Source: Aselliscus stoliczkanus (Eukaryota; Chordata; Mammalia; Chiroptera; Hipposideridae). Taken from it: a stretch of DNA of 64,000 nt. Every line of letters starts with the position of its first letter. The stretch's first letter is position 1. This document shows positions 46,101-58,600 of the stretch, piece by piece. The notes under the pieces are model-generated. The model made no database searches, had not been told where the DNA came from, and was given only the letters and a program-made list of their open reading frames with translations. Both the position numbers and the translations under genes were made by a program. The stretch is from the NCBI GenBank assembly GCA_033961575.1, contig CM066740.1, forward strand, positions 63,247,213-63,311,212. The letters are read 5' to 3'.

Positions 46101-46605
46101 GGGCCGGCTGAGTGACTCAGTTGGTTAAGAGCTTGCTCAAGAGTAACAGCTCTAAGCAACAGGGTCGCTGGTTTGATTCCCACATGGGCCAGTGAGCTGT
46201 GCCCAAGCTGAGCTGCCACTAAGCTGCCAACAGGTGGCAGGATGGCTCAGCTGGTGAGAGCATATGCTCCTAACAACAAGGTTGCCTATTTGAGATGGTG
46301 GGCTATGCCCACCAGCAACTAAGACTGAACTGGGCACCTTGAGTTGAGCTGCCCCCCGGATGGCTCTGTGGATAGAGCATGCACTCTTAACAACAAGGCT
46401 GCTGGTTTGATTCCCACATGGGATGGTGGCTACGCCCACATGCAACTAATTGAACACAGCACCTTGAGCTGAGCGGCATGACTGGACTTGGAGTTGAGCT
46501 AGCTGCGCCCTCCACAACTAAGATTGAAGGACAACAACTTGGCTGTTCCCCTTCCCCAATTCCCCAACACTGTTTCCTTCCCCCAATTCCCCAATAACAT
46601 CTAAA
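46101..46605 (+). mobile_element. Trimeric tRNA-derived SINE (Rhin-1-like)
   Basis: Three tRNA-like units in tandem. Unit 1 starts at 46101 (GAGTGACTCAGTTGGTTAAG .. GGTTTGATTCCC). Unit 2 starts near 46236 (GGATGGCTCAGCTGGTGAGA). Unit 3 starts near 46358 (GGATGGCTCTGTGGATAGAG .. GGTTTGATTCCCACATGGG). The tail is GCGCCCTCCACAACTAAGAT, then TTCCCCAATTCCCC twice and AATAACATCT with poly(A). Target-site duplications AAAAATCTTTCT lie at 46089-46100 and 46606-46617, so the whole array inserted as one unit. Confidence 0.92.
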
Positions 46606-47090
46606 AAAAATCTTTCTGACCAAGGTGGCTGAGAAAGTGTCCTTTTCATTCTATCTCTTTAATTTAGCTCCACTTTTTAACAGATACATAACAGATACAG
46701 GCTTAAGGGCACAAATTTCAGTCCACAGATCCAGGATTGGAATAAATGCATTTAAAGTGTTTTTATTGTAATTCGTTCACCATCCAAATATAGCAAATAG
46801 TATAATGAACATATACTACCAAGTCTGATTAAATGATATCATTTTACCTTACTTGCTTCAGACTTTTTAAAGTAGAAAACTTTCTAGAAACTATTGAAGT
46901 CCTTTGTGATGTGAAACTTTCTCTTTTTCTGTAACTGAACTTAATTTATTTTACAAACTCCCATTCCGTCAGGTGGCAGAGCCTTCATCTCAGTCAATTC
47001 CTAGTTTCTTCCAGTTTGCTAGGGTTGCGTCACCATTCCAGAGGCTTATGAATTGTCAGGGCATCTCGGGTGGGTCTGGAGAGAGGCTCT

Positions 47091-47229
47091 TTTTTGAGCT
47101 GAGCCATCCTGCCACCTGTTGGCAGCTCAGCAGCAGGTCAGCTGGGGCTGGGCATCAAACTGCTGTTGCTCAGAGCTGAGCCTGCACTCTTGAGTGAGTT
47201 CTTAACCAACTGAGCCACTTGGCCAGCCT
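47091..47229 (-). mobile_element. tRNA-derived SINE (Rhin-1-like), short copy
   Basis: On the minus strand: GGCTGGCCAAGTGGCTCAGT, GGTTAAGAACTCACTCAAG, GTGCAGGCTCAGCTCTGAGC, then GAGCTGCCAACAGGTGGCAGGATGGCTCAG and a short A run. It matches the layout of the copy at 104-259, ending just into the second unit. Confidence 0.88.
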
Positions 47230-48369
47230 GAGAAGTCTTTCTTAGCTGTGTATCTTGGGCCTGCAGATAGGTCCATCATTCCATCTGTCCCCAGTCACTG
47301 GTCCATTCAAGACACTGCTACAATGTCCTTCATATGTCTTCAGGACTAGAGATACTTTTTGCTCCTTCTGTCCTTCTCATGGGGCTCTGTGTCAGTCTGA
47401 CTGATGACCCCGTGTGAGCAGGCAGGGTGCAGCATCACGGAGCCTCCCATGGTGAGGATGGTGTGGAGAGAACAACTGCTGGGCCGTGGTGCAGGGAGAC
47501 CTGGGAGGCCGCTACCCTAGGGGCCCTCCCCAGAAGCAGGAGACCACGGTGTCTCTGCTCTTCAATCCTCCTAATCTGGGTCAGTGCCAAGGACGCACAA
47601 AGTGTCAAAAATTATTTTGCTTATTTTTCCAATTTCCTCTCCATTGAGTGGGAATCCTTGCTCATGCATCACCCAACAATATTTTTATGCCATGAATTCC
47701 CCCAGGACCAAGGCTTTTGGAGTCAAGATTTTCTGCTGTAATAATCCTTCCCTAGGCATAGGGATAGGTGGGGCAGGGGAAGGCCCAGGGGCACCCAGTG
47801 AAGATCATCAGTAAGCATTTCAAAACTACCATCATTCACCAGGTACCCCCTTTCTTTTCAACCCAGTCCTATCAAGATTTTGCCAGTAATATCTCTTAAG
47901 ATGTATCTGGTATTTCTGAAATATAACAAACTTTCAAACTCAAATTTCAAATACATAATTTTAGAACTTCTGTCAACATTTTTCATTTCAATGATAGCCT
48001 CACATTAGGGCTTTTATCATTCTAATTACCTAAAAATATTGATAGTGGAAAAATATGTCTGGCCTTTAGCTATTGATATGTCAGATTACTTCACAATTTT
48101 CTTCTGAAATCTTTTGTTAGTCAAAACTAAATTGATCTGATCGGTTATTTAACTTTCTTGGGAAAACTTTTAGGTAGCCAATCTGTGTAGAAAAGTGCAA
48201 TTCTTTCTGGTGTCCTAACTAAAACTGGTGAAGATATTATAAGTACTACATCAGAGCAGACAAAGATTGATGGCTATGTCTGAGTGATATTGTAACAGCT
48301 AACTAAAAGTGAAAGATGATGAGAACAACACTTTTTTCATCATACATTTAACAGACATTTTAAAACTGA

Positions 48370-48850
48370 ATTTTAGGGTGTATCAATCACTTATTACTAC
48401 AATAATTCAGCACAAATTACTACAAAACTCAGTGGCCCTAAACAACAGCCATGTATTTTCACAGACTTATGGGTTGAGTGGGCTGGGGTTTGACGCTGAT
48501 CTAGGTTGCAGTGACTGGGGCAGCTTAGCTTCTCACTGCAGGTCTGTGCTGGCTCTGCTCCCTACATCTCTCATGTTCCCGGATAAGCAGGCTAGTTGGG
48601 GCAGGTTCTTCTCTTGATCCAAGAAGCGGCAGCTGCACAAGAGGACAAGATAAAATATGCAAGGCTTCTAGAAGCTTAGATTTGGAAATAGCGTGTTGTT
48701 ACTTCTGCCACCTTCTGTTGGCTAAGGCAAGTCCTATGTGACCTAGCCCAAAGCCAAGGGTGGGGGAGGGAAACTCATCAATGGTGAGGCCCTGGCAGGG
48801 GTGTGAATACAGCAGGGTGTGAAGAGCCCAAATCCACATCCCATGTGTGT
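48370..48850 (+). mobile_element. LTR-like old repeat
   Basis: TTATTACTACAATAATTCAGCACAAATTACTACAAAACTCAGTGGCC and CACAGACTTATGGGTTGAGTGGGC resemble a common mammalian repeat with the start CTGCATAACAAATTACCCCAAAACTTAGTGGC. I cannot name the family with confidence. Confidence 0.45.
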
Positions 48851-48908
48851 CTTTAGGGACCCGTTTTTGGCTTTCAGTTTTCTATGTTTTAATATGATTT
48901 CTGAGATA

Positions 48909-49472
48909 CTAGGTCTTATAATTAAGTTTGTGAACTTGTTGCAATGATGTTGCTAACCTTTTTTGATATCTGAGGGATTATTCATTATGAATTTGTACCC
49001 ACTGGACACAGTTAACCAAGTGGACTATTTGGAAGTGCTGAAAAGGCTGCATGAAAAAGTTAGATGACCTGAACTTTTTGCCAACAATTCATGCCTCTTG
49101 CATCACGACAATGCACCAGCTCACATGGCACTGTCTATGAGGGAGTTTTTAGACAGTAAACAAATAACTGTATTGGAACACTCTCCCTACTCATCTGATC
49201 TGGCCCCCAATGACTTCTTTCTTGACCCAAAGATGAAATATTAAAAGGAAGACATTTTGATGACATTCAGGACAACAAGGGTAATCTGATGACAGCTCTG
49301 ATGGCCATTCCAGAAAAAGAATTCCAAAATTGCTTTGAAGGTGGACTCGGCACTGGTGTCGGTGCATGGCTTCCCAAGGGGAATCCTTCGAAGGTGACCG
49401 TAGTGATATTCAGCAATGAGGTATGTAGCACTTTTTCTAGGATGAGTTCTCGAACATAATTGTTAGACCTCG
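48909..49472 (+). mobile_element. Mariner-type DNA transposon, internally deleted
   Basis: Inverted ends CTAGGTCTTATAATTAAGTT at the left and CGAGGTCTAACAATTATGTT on the minus strand at the right, flanked by TA at 48907-48908 and 49473-49474. From 49101 the plus strand reads HHDNAPAHMALSMREFLD, then PYSSDLAPNDFF, the second and third mariner catalytic Asp regions, up to a TAA at 49242. At 564 bp the N-terminal half is missing. It is a different lineage from the copy at 44839-45902, judging by its ends. Confidence 0.92.
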
Positions 49473-49831
49473 TATATCCTTTGCCATCTTTTATTTCATT
49501 CTCAGAAAGCTTTATATAGTATTAAAAATCTTTCCATTAAAGATTTGGTGAAGGAAAAAAAAAATCCCCTAACTTTAAATTAAATACAAACTTCTATATG
49601 AGGATTCTCAAATATGATACTTGACAGAGGGCCCAGACAGGTCACAAAATATATTCTGTTGTCTAAAAACAGAATGTGATTTTCAAGGAAGTTAACAATT
49701 TATCCTACTTTCAGCAAATTAGACCATCACCTTATTGTCATCGTCATTATTATTGTTCTGGATTTGGAACTCAATCTGATGAAATTTGTGATTTTCTTTG
49801 AAAATGCAGCAAAATTTTATTTCTAAAAGTA

Positions 49832-49912
49832 TTGGATTGTTGGAAAAATCATGACGTATTTTTTCTATGATTTTTGTTGCAAAGATGCGTCATGACTTTT
49901 CCGACAACCCAA
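49832..49912. mobile_element. 81-bp palindromic mariner-type MITE
   Basis: Left arm TTGGATTGTTGGAAAAATCA and right arm (minus strand) TTGGGTTGTCGGAAAAGTCA continue inward as near-complete inverted repeats. TA flanks both ends (49830-49831, 49913-49914). Size and layout are like human MADE1, an 80-bp mariner-derived element, but the sequence is different. Confidence 0.88.
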
Positions 49913-50875
49913 TAGGTATTCAACATTTACAGACTTGCTTTTTCTTTTATCTGAAAATATTTTTTCTTTTAGATTATTTTCACAAATTACATTAAAATAA
50001 AATCATAACAATCTGATTTGTTAGCATACAAGTAATTTATTAACAAATATTGAGAAAATGTTAAATAACAAAACACAAATCACATTAAGTTCTTTTTTAA
50101 TTGTGTTTAAAGACCAAGCAAAATTCCAGGTCAATTCATCATCTCATCAGGATGACATGTAAGAATCAAACTGACTGCCATGAAGTTGGGTGATCTACCT
50201 ATCTTGACTATTTTAATAACTGGATTATACAAGCCCTACCAAAATAGTTGTTCTACCATTCTTTAAAGAGAGAAAATTTTAGTCAAAACATTAATATAGT
50301 CAGGGGTTAATGTATTCAGAAAGTCTGGAATGAGAGGTAAATAAATATTTGGCACATTTTTTTATCTAGATGGTTTTATATCAATAATAAAAGTAATAAT
50401 TACATCCTATCTAATCTAAGATTTAAAATATTTAATATAAGGCTTGGATATAGCAATTTTTATAAAAATTGGGGTCAAGTGGTCAAGATTATTACACTAT
50501 ATCTAGTTGGGAGTGTTACCGCAGGCAGAAAGAATAGGGCCCAGGAGAGAAGGGGGTGGAAAGGAAGAGGGAGACAAAGGAGAAAAGGGATGAGGTCATT
50601 ATTAAGAAAAGATGCAGCTCCCAGACTGGTGAGTGCTAAATTTTGGTGGCTGAGAGCACACCAGGATGCCATCTTGTCACTCAAGGTGCACCTTAGCTAA
50701 TTGTAATGGATTATCATGTCAGCATTACAGGCAGGGAAGATCACCACACCATGTGCTGTCATGACAGTTCCAACAAAAACCAAATAAGGACAATCCATCC
50801 TCCTTACTGGAAGGATTGGTCAGTGAAGCCCCTCCTGGTCAAGCCTATAACGCCACCCCTAAATTTCGAATATTT

Positions 50876-50894
50876 CACACACACACACACACAC
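50876..50894. repeat. (CA)n microsatellite
   Basis: About nine CA units followed by CCCCGCTCCCCCC. Confidence 0.9.
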
Positions 50895-52016
50895 CCCGCT
50901 CCCCCCACTCCCGTTTTGAGGGTGATACATTCCTAAGCACTGTGCTCTTCTCCAGGCCTGCCCACTCTCTGTTCTTGAGCACACTGTCCTGCTCTAATAA
51001 ATTCACAGCTCGGTTTGCTTAGGTGGTGAGCCCTTGAATTCTTTCTGGTGGCGGTCACCAAGAACCCGTTTCTGGCAACAAGAGAAGTAGAGCGTTTAGA
51101 TATGTGGACAGTGACTACATGTCCTCCTATTCAAGGGAAGCAAAATCATGACCACCCTTAAGAAATATGGAAACTCCATAAATCTTATTCAAAGTGACTC
51201 TCAGAAAACTTAATAGGACAACAAACTATAATGTAATATGGTATAACATAATGTAATATAACCTGAGTTATTTACCATTTTATAATATACTAATAGAATG
51301 TTTAAGCAGCATACTAGAAACATCACATTTTATTTTAACAAATAATTAATTTAAACGTCCCATTTTGACTGTAATGAAATGATAAAAAATCAAAATGACA
51401 TTAGACCCTGAATATCACCATGAAATTATATATAAAAGTTCTATATTTTTCTTAAGTTAATGTAAATGTTTGGGAGGAGTCCTCCAAAAAAGCCCTTTGT
51501 TTTGCACCAACCCATTTGGCTTTAAGTCAGAGCTCCATTATTTAACAGAGGAAATTCTCTTTCCTTTGGCCCTTTCCCTAGTAAATAAACTATTGCCAGG
51601 AGTTGCTTTTAATCTGGGGGAAATTTATCTCCACTACCACTACCTTCAACATAATGATGCTTAATCACAAAGTATTTCACTCTTTAAAAAGCATATATAA
51701 GTTATATAAGTTCATATTGACTGGTTATTAAGTGGTCTTGTCTTTATAGGAACTTTACTTTCTTATGATCAAATGATGCATTTGTTTTTAGCTTCATTTT
51801 GCACCGATGACTTTGCCTCTGATCAATTCTGCTTACTTAGGAGAGAATAGGAATGTGTTTTAAGAAGGTGTGTGTAGGATTATAAAGACCGTGAAATCTT
51901 TTTATAGGGCCAGAAAAACAAACAAAAGAGAGATCTCTGTCACTTTCTTCATTTTTCTGTCTGCAGCTGCATCATTTTCGTCTCTCTCCGTGTCTTGCTC
52001 AAGCTGATGACTAGAG

Positions 52017-52183
52017 CCTTGCTTCTCAAAGTGTGATCCGGGGACCTGCAGCTACAGCATGGCCTGAGCGCTTGTTAGAAACCAGGATCTCAGGCAATCT
52101 CAGTTTTCCTGAACCCGAATCTGCAGTTCAGCAAGGTCCCCAGATTGTTCGTATGCACATTAAACTCTCAGAAGCAGTGATCT
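52017..52183 (+). repeat. MER5A-like hAT element
   Basis: TTGCTTCTCAAAGTGTGATCCGGGGACC, GCGCTTGTTAGAAACCAGGATCTCAGGC, CTGAACCCGAATCTGCAGTT and TCAGAAGCAGTGATCT follow the MER5A/MER5A1 order. Nearly full length. Confidence 0.7.
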
Positions 52184-52591
52184 ACAGGAAACTTGAAAAT
52201 ATACATTTTCTGAAGATGTTTTAAAAGACAGAAGTTATGTTAGCAAATACCACGGTCCTATCTAAGAGCTGTTAAGTGAAGAAAAAATCTCCACAAATAC
52301 ATGCACAAAAGAGCCTTTACATCCTGGGAAGAGCAGTAGAACTGCAGCCTAGATGACTTGCAGGGAATCCCAGCCCCACAGGAGGAAGTTACATACTCTT
52401 AAAGAAATATTTGTAAGCAAATTGAAGGAAGCATCATACAAGGGGCAGCCCTACAGGCTAAGTTGGCCAAGTTGCTTTCAGGGAACTGGCAGTTCTTTTC
52501 ATTTCTATAAACTGAAGGCTCCTTGGAATGCAAAATAAAGAATTACAAACTGGTCAGCAGCCAAGGTGATTTTTTCATCTTCTTTTTTTTT

Positions 52592-53017
52592 TTAAAGGTT
52601 TTATTGGGGAATCGGGGACAGGGAACAGACATGTTGCTGTCCTTTTGTCCTTCAGTCTAGTTGTGGAGGACATTGCTTCACTGGCCCATGTTGGTATTGT
52701 CACTGTGCTCTTCCCGGGTGAGGCAGATCGGTCATGGGCCTCTGGATGGCCGCTCACAGTGGCTTTTGGCAGCTCACAGCAGTTGCCGGCCGCTCACGTT
52801 GGCTGCCTGCCACTCACTATAGCCTATGGCAGCCCACTGCAGCAGGGACTGCAGCCGAGCTGTCATCAGAGACTCACAGAAGCCCAGCTCCAGGTGGAGC
52901 TGTTGTTCATCATCTTAGCTGAAGAGGGCAGTGTCACTGGCCCTCATATGTGGGATCCGAACTGGGGCCGCTGGCATCCCAAGCCAGCTCTTAACCAATG
53001 TGCTATGCGGCCGGCTC
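52592..53017 (-). mobile_element. Full-length SINE with long internal body
   Basis: Minus-strand copy of the type at 14896-15338: head GCCGGCCGCATAGCACATTG, GGGCCAGTGACACTG, then the GC-rich body, CAGTGAAGCAATGTCCTCC, a CAACTAGACTGAAGGACA tail, and GATTCCCCAATAAAACC before poly(A). The target-site duplication is TCTTCTTTTTTTT at about 52578-52590 and 53018-53030. Its body contains extra TGAGCGGCC-type units and a CTGTGAGTCTCTGATGACAG segment not in the other copies. Confidence 0.9.
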
Positions 53018-55313
53018 TCTTCTTTTTTTTGCTATAAAGGGGCCTCAGCTATATTAGACTCTTGTATTAGCCACACCCAAAAGGTATTGGCCTGAGGCAA
53101 GAGTTAGGCAGCACTGGCCTATCAACTTTATAAGACCAAGCAGTTTCGTGGAGCCTGCTTGGAAATAGGTAGGCCAAACCCATCCCGCACCATGAAGCAT
53201 TTCATGATGGGCAGACTTCCTTGCAGATTTGGGGAATGAGGGGTTTTCCTTTCCAGTTCTGAACATTTCTTCAACTCTAAGAATCACAAAACCTTTAAAT
53301 AATTCCCAGTTCATTGTGCAGCATAGAACCTGCCTATGTCTGATCTGTCTCAAGTGGATTAATGCTCATTATTCCCCAAAATTCTTCTAGGGAAATTTTT
53401 TACAATATTCTTTTTGCCATTTCCCCCTGTTCGAATATATTTATGATCACATTTTTGTGTGTATCTACTCTAAGATTACCACTTAAAATAACTCCACTTA
53501 AGCTTTCTGTCTCAGAAAAAAATAGTTTTAATAAAATCATTCTTTGTGCAATCTCTTTTCATGTTTCATATGGCCATTTAACCACCTTTAGAACAAATAA
53601 TATCAATAACTCTGTTCTTTTTTCAAATTTTTAATCATCATAGAATTTTCCTCTTGTATATAAATAGCTCTGTTGAATGCTCATGTGTTTCTGCTACATG
53701 ATAACAAATGGCTCTTTTGGTTTTTTATTTGCAATACTTTGATCATGCCTTTTCTCTACTTCCATTCCCTTCATGGGCCCTGCCCACGAATCCCATGAAA
53801 TTGATTGGATGTGCCAGATACTCCTCGGAGATTTTCATCTTGTTCACATTATCTAGCCCTAAATGATGTGTGCGCTCCCTGCGGCTGCCTCTGCAGGGTC
53901 ATCTGTAAACAGGAGATAAAGGGCTGGTTGCATCTTATGCTTCTTTTTTATGTATTCCAATGTCATGACTTCCCATTTTCAACATTGCTTCCTATTTTGA
54001 TATTGACCAATTTACTGTTGCCTTTTTGTGAGAAAACACATATGTAAAAAAATTTGCCATTACACACATTTTCATTTGGCAATTTCTTTATTTTAGTGCA
54101 TTGTAATTTACAAAGTTTCAATCAGAAAGAATATTAAGCTTTGTTAGATCATTTAAGACAAAGTTCTAAAGACAATAAGATCATATTATGTGGTTCAATT
54201 CATTTTTCTTTGTCTCATAGGAAAACATTGTAAACCTTCATCCTTTAAAGTAATAAAATAGTGAATTAACTGGGCTGGATGAGGAAGGAAGGAGGAAAAG
54301 AGGAAAGGAAGAGAAAAGTGGAAGGATCTGTGGTAGCCTTTGTCAGTGATGGGAAATATAAAGCCCATGCCCTACGACAGGGATCCAGCCCAGCCATTAC
54401 CCCACAGACAGATAGCGTTAGTATAATATATTAAACGTGAATGAAAAACTAGAGAAAAAATGAGCACAGGGATCACAATACTAGTAATCACTATAGAAAA
54501 ATGTTTATTAAATTTTATATATATAAAATGGAATACTATCATGTTCCATAATACCATCTAATACCTTAGTAAAAATTATATATATATATAAAACTTTTTA
54601 CTGATATACATATACACATACACACAAATGCTGATCATGTACAGAGAAACCATCACACATACACTGCTTGCTATTGTAATTAGAAATTGTACAAAACAAT
54701 TGAAAAGCAGTATGACAATATATAACCAAGCCATCAATATGACTGTATACTTCAATTCAGTTTTACTACTTTTGAAAATTTATTATGAGCAAGTTATCCT
54801 ATAGGAGGAAAATAAATTTGCATATGATTTCCCTTGGGATTTCCAAGATAAAATCACTGACAATAAGATTGCGTCACATATTAAGAGATGTATAAAACTG
54901 ACAAGAAATTTCCAACCAAATGAAGAAAGATACAAGATATGGCCTCTATCTAGAAAAATATATGCTTAGTCTAAATAGAAATTATTACTGTAATTATTAA
55001 AATTTTGTGTCAAGGAGTCTAGTATTGAGGAGAAATATTGTGATTTTGATACATATTAAGAAAGCCTTTGTTAAAGGTAATAAAATTTTGTGAAATTTTC
55101 AAAACATGGGAATAATGACATTTGATAAAAACACTTTTTTTGACATTAGCTGAGTGTAGGGCCCAGAGCACAGATTACACAGGAAAGGAAAACATGTGCC
55201 ATCGGGAGCAGGGTATGGGCTGGGGGAGGGCTCAGGGGTTAGAAGGGGACAGAGTGAGGAGGGGCCAGGAGCCCAGATACAAGCATGAGGGGACCTCTCA
55301 CCACTGAGGATCT

Positions 55314-55403
55314 GGAACTGACTCCACTGATGGGAGAAGGAGGGAAAAGAGGGAAAAGGGAACTGACTCCATTGATGGGAGAAAGAGGGAAAAGGGAGAA
55401 CAA
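55314..55403. repeat. Tandem duplication, 45-bp unit x2
   Basis: Unit 1 (55314-55358) and unit 2 (55359-55403) both start GGAACTGACTCCA.TGATGGG and continue into purine-rich GGGAAAAG sequence. They differ at a few positions. Confidence 0.85.
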
Positions 55404-55459
55404 GTCACTGAAACAGCCACGCACACATCTAGAAATAGAATATTTCTAAAAGATAATCT

Positions 55460-55675
55460 CTATAGGGATCAAGAGCCTGAATTTTGGTGTCAGATTCTCT
55501 TGGCTCAAATCCTGACTTCCAGTGTGATCTTGGGGAAATTCTTCAAGTTCAGGGCATCAGTTTTCTCACCTGAAAAATGGGGATGGTAATAGAACCCACA
55601 TCAATAGGGTTATTGTGTAGATTAAATAAATACCCAGCAGGTAATAAATGCTCAACAAATGTAAATGTTATTGTT
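55460..55675 (+). repeat. MIR SINE
   Basis: GAGCCTGAATTTTGGTGTCAG, GGCTCAAATCCTGACTTCC, TGTGATCTTGGGGAAATTC, TCAGTTTTCTCACCTGAAAAATGGGG and GTAGATTAAATAAATAC are an almost complete forward MIR. Confidence 0.85.
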
Positions 55676-58600
55676 TGTACCAGAGATCAGGATTCCAACC
55701 GATTTCTTCTCAGTAAAAGCAGTGTGTTATCCTTGCCATTTGACTCACTGGGAAATGCTGTGTTTATCCTTCAACTTCCCAATGACTCCTTGTTTCACTG
55801 TCCCAGTTAGCTGACCTGCAGTTGGCTGGAACTGGTGTGCCATTCAGCTAGAGAAGCAGGTCCTGCTGACTGCCCTCCTCCCCCCTTTTGTTACTGGCAG
55901 CTGCTCGATTACAAGCTCCTCAGAGGCAGGGAAAGAAAAGAATGCTCTGAGGATGACCTGTTGCTCCCATCTCTTCCGGATCCGTTTAAGCCTGGGAGAA
56001 ATATTTGCCCTTGGTTACGTGCTGTTTCCAACTCTGACTCATGCCTCTTCCTTTCTCTCATCATTCTCCACCCTTACCTTTTCCTATAATGGCAAAATGA
56101 CTTCTCCAGCCGTGCAGCCAAGCCAAGTGACCTAGCACGTCCTAGCGCAGGCAGATAGGTGTCTCTGTCCTATTTTTGGACAATTGTTGAAGTGGTGTCC
56201 TCTGATTTCTCTGCTGCATGGTCTTCTTTCTTTGCTCCAGACACATTACAACAGTCAACAGCACAGAGATGCGAGGTGGAAGAGAGACAGATGATCACAA
56301 GTTGTAGCTCAGTATTTATCTCAGCTTCTGCTCTTTAGCCACTGTCTTTGGGGCCCCTGGTTCTAGCAGAGCCCTCACGCACCTTCCCAGGACATATTTT
56401 CAGTCAATGAGACATAGGCAACTTTCCCTTATGGAAAAGTCTTGAGGGGACTTCCACTCCCTCCATCCTGTTCACTTCCCATTGCCCCCTTCGCTAGGAG
56501 TTTGGGGCAGGGGTGTCCAACAACAAAACTGTGAAGGCTGAAGATTGTGTCATTGGAGACTCCTGTTCTCCCGTTTCTGTCCTGATTTTCTGTTTGGTGG
56601 GATGTCTTTTAATTAGTGTATCATGCTCTCATGAGGTGCTCAGTTCAAGGTCCTTTTACTTGTGTCCCTTCCATAGTTTTCAATATCCCCCTTTCAGATT
56701 GTCCTTTCACATTGAAGTAATGGACGATTGTTAAGAGATTGAAATGTTACCCCACCCAAAGGGTATCTTTCACTTAAACAAGCATCAAGGAGGAAGGTTC
56801 AGATGGTAGCATTTCAGATATGGTCCAAAGAGAGAAGCTGAGGAGTAGATACAAAACAGTTTAAAAATACAACAGATGCCTTCTTTGGCCCAGGTTTTGA
56901 ACAGGGAAGGGAAATTGGGCTGATTAAATTATGGAAGCCCAAATTATTTTTATTCCTAAAAAGGATAACTTGAATATCTAGCATATCCTTATCCTCTGCC
57001 TCATTCTCCTTCCCTTGTTCTCCCTCCATACATACAAGTATATACCTCGAAGGAAGAAAATATACCATATCCTGATTTATGATAAATTGTATTAGTGGTG
57101 GTAATTTTTCACTGCAGCACTACCTACTTCTTTTTAAACTCTTAATGTGTAACCTTCTTAAAGTAATGTGTAAAAATTCTTTAGGCCACTGTTATCTTAA
57201 ATAAACATTCTAAAATGACAAAGTTGCAAGCTAAAGAAATTGAGCTGTTATTTATATGCTTTCTCCACTATGCTATTTCATTTGTCCTGGATTCAAATGA
57301 GACAATATATGGGACTGTTTTCTAAAATGTAAAACTCTGTCAAACAATGTTTAGTATTATAAATTTCAAAATGGGAGAGTAAAAGAAGGAGCAACATTCT
57401 AAACTGCCGGAAAGTATATTTCTTGACCAGTACCTTGGTGGTAGTGCTTTCTACATCTGAAGGTGTGAAATAAAATTAAGAGAACTGAGAGTAAAGACGG
57501 GCATTACCCCCAAAGGATGAAATACACCTGATACGCTTACATCTCTTTTAATTTTCCCAACTTAATGATTCATGAGTGAGAAAATGGTGAGACGGAAAAT
57601 CTTATTAGAATCAGTGCATTTCAAACCCTACCTGCAAATGAAGAAAATTGTGAAGTCAAAATGTGATTCCTTCTCCAGCTCTGAAATCATCCCACGTTTT
57701 CTTCAATTAGTTATTCACATAGTCATTCATTCAGAAAATATCGACTGAGTTCACTTCGCGCTGGGCACCATTTCAGAATCCCAGGAAACAATAAAGTTGT
57801 GTTTTCAGACCTAACTAGCAGTCTAGTGAGGCTAGTTACCAGGGTTAGTTTTACTGTGTGGTAAGTGATCACCCGGGTTTGTACGAGATTGTATGTAAAG
57901 ACACAGAGAGGCCTTAATGTGGAGGAGGTTTAGGACCAGGAGGTTAGACAGGTGGTAAGAAGGGACACTGGCATGCAGCAGGGGGAGAGTGGGCAGTTCA
58001 CTAAGGGCTGCGGGAGGAAGCTGCAGTGACAGTGGGTGGACCGTGAGCGCCCTGTAGACAGGGCTCAAGTTTGGGTGACATTCTGAGGGCAATCACATAC
58101 AACTGATAGTTCTAGACAGGAGAGCGATGTGGGAGTCTTGATGTGATCGCTTTTTATTTTGAAGGGGAAGGTGGATTGGAGATCTTACTGGAGGCTGTAC
58201 AGTCAGGCCAAAGATGAGGACAGCAATGACGATAGCAGTGATTTGGTGATTCACTGATTTTAATCAACTCAAAATAAGCTACATATTACTTGGGGGGAAA
58301 TTTCTCAATAATAGACTTAGAATTGTTATAAATCTAGGAATCCCTGTCATGAATAATCAAAGCCACATCAGTCTCACTATCACCTGAAGAATGAAAGTGA
58401 ATGCATTTATTGTTGTATTTATAGCACATGGCAACCCTCTGATAGAAAATTCATGATTTAAAATAATTCCTGGACTGAACAGATGTATTGGTTTGCATAT
58501 ACATGGTCACATCTTCACCCTACTTAAGTCACAGAAAACAATGAGCTCGAAAGCTCCTGTAGGACTTTTAAGTCTGATCCTTTATTAAAGATAAGAAAAC

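Noticed and set aside
46101..46605. Functional tRNA genes
   Set aside because: The tRNA-like units have promoter-box similarity but lack complete acceptor and anticodon stem pairing, and are followed by SINE tail and poly(A).
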